DNA of 10,679 nt from Xanthomonas translucens pv. translucens DSM 18974 (GTDB taxonomy: Bacteria; Pseudomonadota; Gammaproteobacteria; Xanthomonadales; Xanthomonadaceae): positions 1 to 10,679 of the forward strand of contig NZ_CAPJ01000015.1 of the NCBI RefSeq assembly GCF_000331775.1. The letters are read 5' to 3'. Shown here piece by piece: positions 7,060 to 10,679 of the stretch (position 1 is the first letter of the stretch; the number at the start of each line of letters is the position of its first letter). The notes under the pieces were generated by a model. That model was not told the origin of the DNA and ran no database searches. It saw only the letters and a list, made by a program, of their open reading frames with translations. Made by a program: the position numbers and the translations under genes.

Positions 7060-8244
7060 ATGGCCGCAAAGCCGAACAAATCCCGAACCGCAGACGCCGA
7101 ATCGAGCAAGCCGGCCAAGCCGGGCAAGCCGAAATCGACCGCCATCGCCACGCCCGCCGCCGCGGCGCCGGCGCTGGCCGATGTGCGCGCCAAGATCGAC
7201 GAGATCGACCGCACCATCCAGGCGCTGATCGCCGAGCGCGCGCAGTTCGCGCACCAGGTCGGCAAGGCCAAGGGCAAGCTCGCCGCGGCGGTGGACTATT
7301 ACCGTCCCGAGCGCGAGGCGCAGGTGCTGCGCATGGTGGTGGACCGCAACCAGGGCCCGCTCAGCGATGAAGTGCTGGTGCATGTGTTCCGCGAGATCAT
7401 GTCCGCGTGCTTGGCGCAGCAGGAGCCGCTGAAGATCGGCTATCTCGGCCCGGAAGGCACCTTCAGCCAGCAGGCGGTGCTCAAACATTTCGGCCGCTCG
7501 GCAGTGGGCCTGCCGATGGCGACGATTGAGGAAGTGTTCCAGGAAGTGGAGAGCGGCAACGCCGATTTCGGCGTGGTGCCGGTGGAGAATTCCGGGCAGG
7601 GCACGATCCAGGTCACGCTGGACATGTTCCTGACCTCGAACCTGAAGATCTGCGGTGAGACCGAGCTGCGCGTGCACCAGTACCTGCTGTCGCGCAATGG
7701 CCGGCTGGATGCGATCGAGCGTATCTATGCGCATCCGCAGTCGTTCGCGCAAACCGCCGGTTGGCTGCGCGCGCATTTGCCGAAGGTGGAGAAGATCCCG
7801 GTGTCGAGCAATGCCGAGGGCGCGCGGCGCGCGCGCAATGCCGAGGATGCGGCGGCGATCGGCGGGGAGAGTGCGGCGCATGTGTATGCGCTGAAGAAGG
7901 TGATCATGAAGTCGATCGAGGACGACGACGACAACACGACGCGCTTTCTGGTGATCGGCCGGCAGATCTTTCCGCCATCCGGGCACGATCGGACGTCGGT
8001 ACTGGTGTTCATTCACGACAAGCCGGGGGCGCTGTTCGATGTGCTGAGTCCGTTCGCGCGACATGGGATCAGCATGAACCGGATCGAGTCGCGGCCTTCG
8101 CATCAGGCGAAGTGGGAGTATGGGTTCTTCATCGATCTGGCCGGGCATGTGGAGGACGCGTCGATGAAGCAGGCGCTGGCGGAGTTGAAGGCGCATTCGG
8201 CGCAGATCAAGGTGTTGGGCTCTTATCCGGTGGCGGTGCCTTGA
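7060..8244 (+). CDS. pheA: Bifunctional chorismate mutase / prephenate dehydratase (P-protein)
   Basis: This 394-residue enzyme converts chorismate to prephenate and prephenate to phenylpyruvate in phenylalanine synthesis. An AroQ-type chorismate mutase domain spans about 40-120 (VRAKIDEIDRTIQALIAER, then YYRPERE). The prephenate dehydratase domain spans about 125-300, with IGYLGPEGTFSQQA (126-139), VVPVENSGQGTI (172-183), HPQSFAQ (225-231) and the catalytic NTTRF (292-296). A C-terminal ACT domain (about 312-390) holds GALFDVL (323-329) and ESRP (343-346), the phenylalanine feedback site. A Lys/Pro/Ala-rich N-terminal extension of about 38 residues precedes the mutase. The ATG at 7060 has GAGGAA about nine bases upstream. 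In the ACT part all five Gly codons between residues 301 and 365 are GGG and Arg is mostly CGG, unlike serC. Confidence 0.97.
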   Translation: MAAKPNKSRTADAESSKPAKPGKPKSTAIATPAAAAPALADVRAKIDEIDRTIQALIAERAQFAHQVGKAKGKLAAAVDYYRPEREAQVLRMVVDRNQGPLSDEVLVHVFREIMSACLAQQEPLKIGYLGPEGTFSQQAVLKHFGRSAVGLPMATIEEVFQEVESGNADFGVVPVENSGQGTIQVTLDMFLTSNLKICGETELRVHQYLLSRNGRLDAIERIYAHPQSFAQTAGWLRAHLPKVEKIPVSSNAEGARRARNAEDAAAIGGESAAHVYALKKVIMKSIEDDDDNTTRFLVIGRQIFPPSGHDRTSVLVFIHDKPGALFDVLSPFARHGISMNRIESRPSHQAKWEYGFFIDLAGHVEDASMKQALAELKAHSAQIKVLGSYPVAVP

Positions 8245-8311
8245 TCTGCTCTTTGCGACTGCTGTAAGTGGTTTGGCGGTAGAGCAAAAGCAACAGAAAG
8301 AGCAAAGGCTT

Positions 8312-8326
8312 TCGCGCTTTGCGCGA
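8312..8326. repeat. Hairpin TCGCGC-ttt-GCGCGA
   Basis: A perfect 6-bp inverted repeat with a TTT loop, directly abutting the next hairpin at 8327. It is the first member of the hairpin series in the pheA-aroA spacer. Confidence 0.7.
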
Positions 8327-8361
8327 CTTACTTGTTCTTTGTACGGCCAAAGAAAAGTAAG
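8327..8361. repeat. Long hairpin CTTACTT.../...AAGTAAG
   Basis: The left arm CTTACTTGTTCTTTG (8327-8341) and right arm CAAAGAAAAGTAAG (8348-8361) are complementary except for one extra G, around the loop tacggc. This is the AT-rich core of what looks like a dispersed Xanthomonas repeat. It has no terminal T run on either strand. Confidence 0.85.
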
Positions 8362-8389
8362 CAAAAGAAAGGCCGCCCCAGTCGGGTCG

Positions 8390-8408
8390 CCCCGCGCTGC
8401 GCGCGGGG
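8390..8408. repeat. GC hairpin CCCCGCGC-tgc-GCGCGGGG
   Basis: A perfect 8-bp stem with a 3-base loop. Its last two G bases (8407-8408) are also the first two bases of the outer stem of the following branched structure, so the two folds compete or stack. Confidence 0.75.
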
Positions 8409-8516
8409 TCCGCGAGCAACCTGGGATTTTTCGCTGGCACATCCATGTGCCAGCGAAAAACGACGCGCATCCTGCGCGCCGCCCCTGCGGGGTTCTTCCC
8501 AGGCCGCTCGCCGACC
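8407..8516. other. Nested multi-branched inverted-repeat structure
   Basis: The outer arms 8407-8426 and 8497-8516 pair at 17 of 20 positions, with mismatches at 8411/8512, 8418/8505 and 8419/8504. They enclose three further hairpins: 8427-8460, CGCGCA-tcc-TGCGCG (8464-8478) and CCCC-tgc-GGGG (8482-8492). The layout is that of a four-way junction. It could be a structured RNA, a mobile-element remnant or a protein-binding cruciform; the sequence alone does not decide. Confidence 0.7.
8427..8460. repeat. Perfect 16-bp inverted repeat
   Basis: TTTTTCGCTGGCACAT (8427-8442) is the exact reverse complement of 8445-8460, with only two bases between. T precedes and A follows the stem on both strands, the reverse of an intrinsic terminator, so it is not called a terminator. 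Confidence 0.9.
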
Positions 8517-8540
8517 CTCAATGGGCACCCCTAAAAGCGA

Positions 8541-8611
8541 ACGGCAACGGCGGCAGCAACAACGCAAGCAACGGCAAGATCAATAGCGGCGGCAAGATCA
8601 ACAGCAACAGC
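8541..8611. repeat. Low-complexity CAACGG/CAGCAA tract with 12-bp direct repeat
   Basis: The tract is built from short caacgg, cagcaa and cgcaag units. It includes two copies of cggcaagatcaa at 8572-8583 and 8590-8601, 18 bp apart. It looks like the tail of the dispersed element and lies 41 bp before the aroA start. Confidence 0.65.
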
Positions 8612-8651
8612 GGGTCCGCGGGACGGGTCGCTGGCAATCTCAGGAATAGTG

Positions 8652-9965
8652 ATGAGCAACGAGCAGTACTGGATCGCGACGAAGGGCTCTGCTTTGCAGG
8701 GGACGTTGAATATGCCGGGCGACAAGTCGGTCTCGCATCGGGCGGTGATGTTCGCGGCGCTGGCTGATGGCGTGTCGCACATCGATGGGTTCCTCGAAGG
8801 CGAGGACACGCGGTCGACCGCGGCGATCTTCGCCCAGCTCGGTGTCAGGATCGAGACGCCGTCGCCGTCGCAGCGGATCGTGCACGGGGTCGGCGTCGAT
8901 GGCTTGCAGGCGCCGCAGGGCGAGCTGGACTGCGGCAATGCCGGGACCGGGATGCGGCTGCTGGCCGGGTTGCTGGCGGCGCAGCCGTTCGATAGCGTGC
9001 TGGTCGGCGATGCGTCGCTGTCCAAGCGGCCGATGCGCCGCGTCACCGAGCCGCTGGCGCTGATGGGCGCGCGGATCGACACCGATGCCAACGGCGTGCC
9101 GCCGCTGCGCATCCATGGCGGGCAACCGCTGCATGGTATCGACTTCGCCTCGCCGGTGGCCAGTGCCCAGGTCAAGTCGGCGGTGTTGTTGGCCGGGCTG
9201 TATGCCGATGGCGTCACCTCGGTGCAGGAAGCGCATCCGACCCGCGACTACACCGAGCGCATGTTGTCCGCGTTCGGCGTGGAGATCGCGTTCGAACCCG
9301 GCCGGGCGCGCCTGCGCGGCGGCCAGCGACTGCGCGCCACCGATATCGCGGTGCCGGCCGATTTCTCCTCGGCCGCGTTCTTCATCGTCGCCGCCAGCAT
9401 CGTTCCCGGCTCGGACATCACCCTCAAGGCGGTCGGCCTCAATCCACGCCGCACCGGCCTGCTCGCCGCGCTGCGGCTGATGGGTGCGGACATCGTCGAG
9501 CACAATCACAGCGAACATGGCGGCGAGCCGGTGGCCGACTTGCGCGTGCGCTACGCGCCGCTGCGCGGGGCGCAGATTCCCGAAACGGTGGTGCCGGACA
9601 TGATCGACGAGTTTCCGGCGCTGTTCGTCGCTGCCGCTGCGGCGCAGGGCCAGACCGTGGTCACCGGCGCCGCCGAGCTGCGGGTCAAGGAATCCGACCG
9701 CCTGGCCGCGATGGCCACCGGTCTGCGTAGCCTGGGTATCGTGGTCGACGAGACGCCCGACGGCGCCACGATCCATGGTGGCCTGCTGGGCGGCGGCGTC
9801 ATCGAAAGCCACGGCGACCACCGCATCGCGATGGCGTTCTCGATTGCCGGCCAGCTGGCCGATGGCGAGGTGCGGATCAACGATGTGGCCAACGTGGCGA
9901 CCTCGTTCCCGGGCTTCGACACGCTGGCGCGCACTGCCGGATTCGGCCTGGTCGCCAGTGTCTGA
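8652..9965 (+). CDS. aroA: 3-phosphoshikimate 1-carboxyvinyltransferase (EPSP synthase)
   Basis: This 437-residue cytoplasmic enzyme joins shikimate-3-phosphate and PEP to EPSP, the sixth step of chorismate synthesis. Signatures are MPGDKSVSHRAVMF (21-34, Lys25), CGNAGTGMRLL (94-104), GDASLSKRPMRRV, SPVASAQVKSAVLLAGL, LNPRRTGLL, MIDEFPALF with the catalytic acidic pair, LRVKESDRLAAM and SHGDHRIAMAF. The SLSKRPM, ASAQVKSA and VADLRVR segments resemble class II enzymes such as that of Agrobacterium CP4 more than E. coli AroA, but residue 98 at the glyphosate-determining position is Gly. The ATG at 8652 is chosen over the adjacent in-frame GTG 8649 because AGGAA (8642-8646) is five bases from it. 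No cmk follows; the next genes are on the other strand. Confidence 0.98.
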   Translation: MSNEQYWIATKGSALQGTLNMPGDKSVSHRAVMFAALADGVSHIDGFLEGEDTRSTAAIFAQLGVRIETPSPSQRIVHGVGVDGLQAPQGELDCGNAGTGMRLLAGLLAAQPFDSVLVGDASLSKRPMRRVTEPLALMGARIDTDANGVPPLRIHGGQPLHGIDFASPVASAQVKSAVLLAGLYADGVTSVQEAHPTRDYTERMLSAFGVEIAFEPGRARLRGGQRLRATDIAVPADFSSAAFFIVAASIVPGSDITLKAVGLNPRRTGLLAALRLMGADIVEHNHSEHGGEPVADLRVRYAPLRGAQIPETVVPDMIDEFPALFVAAAAAQGQTVVTGAAELRVKESDRLAAMATGLRSLGIVVDETPDGATIHGGLLGGGVIESHGDHRIAMAFSIAGQLADGEVRINDVANVATSFPGFDTLARTAGFGLVASV

Positions 9966-10011
9966 GGCGAGTCGCGGTCGGTAGCACACGGCCGCCTCAA
10001 CGCTCGATCAC

Positions 10012-10026
10012 CACCGCAGGGCGGTG
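10012..10026. other. Small hairpin downstream of aroA
   Basis: CACCGC-agg-GCGGTG is a perfect 6-bp stem 46 bp after the aroA stop codon and 23 bp past the end of the convergent small gene. No T run follows on either strand, so a terminator role is only possible. Confidence 0.3.
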
Positions 10027-10049
10027 AATGCAGGGTAGGGAAGCGGGGT

Positions 10050-10268
10050 TTACGGAGCGCGCGGTGGATCGCTGGCCGGCGTCGCCGGAGCCGGCGCACT
10101 GGAAGGGGTCTGGTCTGCGCGATCGCGGCCCAGCCACCAACCGCTGGCGACCAGCACCAGCGCGATCACGACGATCCATGCCCACGGCGACCCATGGTGG
10201 ACGTGCGGACGCCCTGCGTTATCGTGCTTGCGCGGATACAGCTCCTGCGCATCGTGCGGTCTGGACAT
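10050..10268 (-). CDS. Small single-pass membrane protein of unknown function
   Basis: I do not recognise this 72-residue protein. The N terminus (1-27) is polar with several His and basic residues (YPRKHDNAGRPHVHH). One hydrophobic helix follows at about 28-47 (SPWAWIVVIALVLVASGWWL), then GRDRAD and a Pro/Ala/Ser-rich tail to the end. The topology is not clear because positive charges flank both sides. The ATG at 10268 has a good AGGAG seven bases upstream, which is the main support for its being a gene. It lies 105 bp downstream of the TonB-family gene on the same strand and converges on aroA. Its Pro-rich tail is reminiscent of periplasm-spanning linkers, but a link to TonB function is only a guess. 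Confidence 0.7.
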   Translation of the reverse strand: MSRPHDAQELYPRKHDNAGRPHVHHGSPWAWIVVIALVLVASGWWLGRDRADQTPSSAPAPATPASDPPRAP

Positions 10269-10373
10269 GGGCGTGCTCCTGCGGCGTGGGACGCGGGCAG
10301 TCTTGTCCCGATACGGTTAGCGGTGTGTCAGCCGCCCGTGAACGACGGACGCGCGCCGCAAGCGCGGTTCAGC

Positions 10374-10679
10374 TTACTGAGCCGGCTTGAAATCGAACGG
10401 AATTTCGAGGCTGCCGGCCACCGCCTGGCCCTTCTGCTGCGCCGGACGGAAGCGCCAGCGGCGCACCGCTTCCATCGCCGCGCGGTCCAGTTCGCGCGAA
10501 CCGCTGCGCCTGACCAGGGCCACGCCGCCCGGGGTGCCGCTGGCGTCCACCTCGACCCGCACCACCACCGTGCCGCTGTCGCCGCGGCGCAAGGCCGCCG
10601 GCGGATAGCGCGGCGGCGGTTGCCCTTCCAGCGGCACCGGACGATCGCCCGGTGCCAGTGCGGTGGCGTTCGTCCCCGC
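10374..10679 (-). CDS. TonB-family energy transducer, C-terminal part (5' end outside window)
   Basis: The visible 101 residues are the C-terminal end of a TonB-like protein. The reading frame stays open to the right edge, so the start and any membrane anchor are missing. The periplasmic TonB C-terminal domain is clear: PPRYPPAALRRGDSGTVVVR, then VEVDASGTPGGVALVRRSGS, then RELDRAAMEAVRRWRFRPA and the end strand GSLEIPFDFKPAQ. TonB proteins contact the TonB box of outer-membrane receptors and transmit energy from ExbB/ExbD for uptake of iron chelates, cobalamin or sugars. Xanthomonas genomes encode many such paralogues, so the substrate cannot be named. An in-frame GTG at 10637 would give a form lacking an anchor and is unlikely to be the true start. 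Confidence 0.9.
   Translation of the reverse strand, partial: AGTNATALAPGDRPVPLEGQPPPRYPPAALRRGDSGTVVVRVEVDASGTPGGVALVRRSGSRELDRAAMEAVRRWRFRPAQQKGQAVAGSLEIPFDFKPAQ

Larger units (their letters stand above)
8245..8651. other. pheA-aroA spacer: no gene, hairpin-rich dispersed element
   Basis: This is the only gap over 300 bp. I see no convincing coding sequence. It contains consecutive inverted repeats from 8312 to 8516, then a CAACGG/GGCAAGATCAA low-complexity tract, then AGGAA just before aroA. Parts (acttacttgttctttgtacg, then ggccaaagaaaagtaag) look like a repeat scattered through Xanthomonas genomes. A longer pairing TGCTCTTT (8247-8254) with AAAGAGCA (8297-8304) is also possible. Confidence 0.7.

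Noticed and set aside
5889..7370. Long plus-strand frame overlapping serC and pheA
   Set aside because: Arg-rich shadow of serC and pheA. The catalytic motifs are all in the other frames.
7024..8442. Minus-strand open frame opposite pheA
   Set aside because: Antisense shadow without recognisable domain or ribosome site, produced by the codon bias of pheA.
8427..8460. Intrinsic terminator after pheA
   Set aside because: The stem is strong, but T5 is upstream and A5 downstream on both strands, so no U tract follows the hairpin.
8541..8611. CRISPR-like array
   Set aside because: The repeated units are short, irregular and not separated by uniform spacers.
8273..8767. Plus-strand frame through the pheA-aroA spacer
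   Set aside because: It translates the dispersed hairpin element and a Gly/Asn-rich low-complexity tract and enters aroA out of frame. No start signal is seen. It is repeat sequence, not a gene.
8640..9989. Minus-strand open frame opposite aroA
   Set aside because: Antisense shadow rich in Arg, His and Gln. AroA motifs on the plus strand are unambiguous.

Overview
The window looks like a chromosomal segment of a Xanthomonadaceae bacterium, most likely Xanthomonas. The reasons are very high GC with C/G-ending codons, a serC-pheA-aroA order without cmk behind it, GTAG-type REP sequence, the 'ccctcaccccaacccctctcccgg' type intergenic repeat, and the hairpin-rich dispersed repeat between pheA and aroA. 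The genus call rests on recognition, not on a search.

Region 1 (1-3162) is a probable polyhydroxyalkanoate (PHA) granule neighbourhood. It holds a PhaF-like phasin with a basic tail (minus), a patatin-like lipid hydrolase (minus), a divergent FFLEELY-motif-like protein (plus), and a small PHA-system protein of the PHA_gran_rgn family (minus). No PHA synthase is present in the window.

Region 2 (3206-5895) starts with a divergently read FHA-domain protein. It has two FHA-like halves, a C-terminal membrane anchor and a likely leaderless GTG start. Its end overlaps tail to tail with msrQ. msrP and msrQ form a minus-strand operon for repair of oxidised methionine in envelope proteins: MsrP is a Tat-exported molybdoenzyme and MsrQ its membrane heme partner. 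A 149-bp divergent spacer separates msrP from serC.

Region 3 (5896-9965) carries serC, pheA and aroA on the plus strand, for serine/pyridoxal phosphate, phenylalanine and chorismate synthesis. A REP hairpin sits between serC and pheA. The pheA-aroA gap (8245-8651) is the only stretch over 300 bp without a gene. It is packed with inverted repeats, including a nested multi-branched fold (8407-8516) and a low-complexity CAACGG-rich tail, and is the strongest unexplained signal in the window.

Region 4 (9966-10679) has a 72-residue single-pass membrane protein and the C-terminal part of a TonB-family energy transducer, both on the minus strand. The TonB gene runs off the right edge. No tRNA, rRNA, CRISPR array, transposase or integrase was seen.
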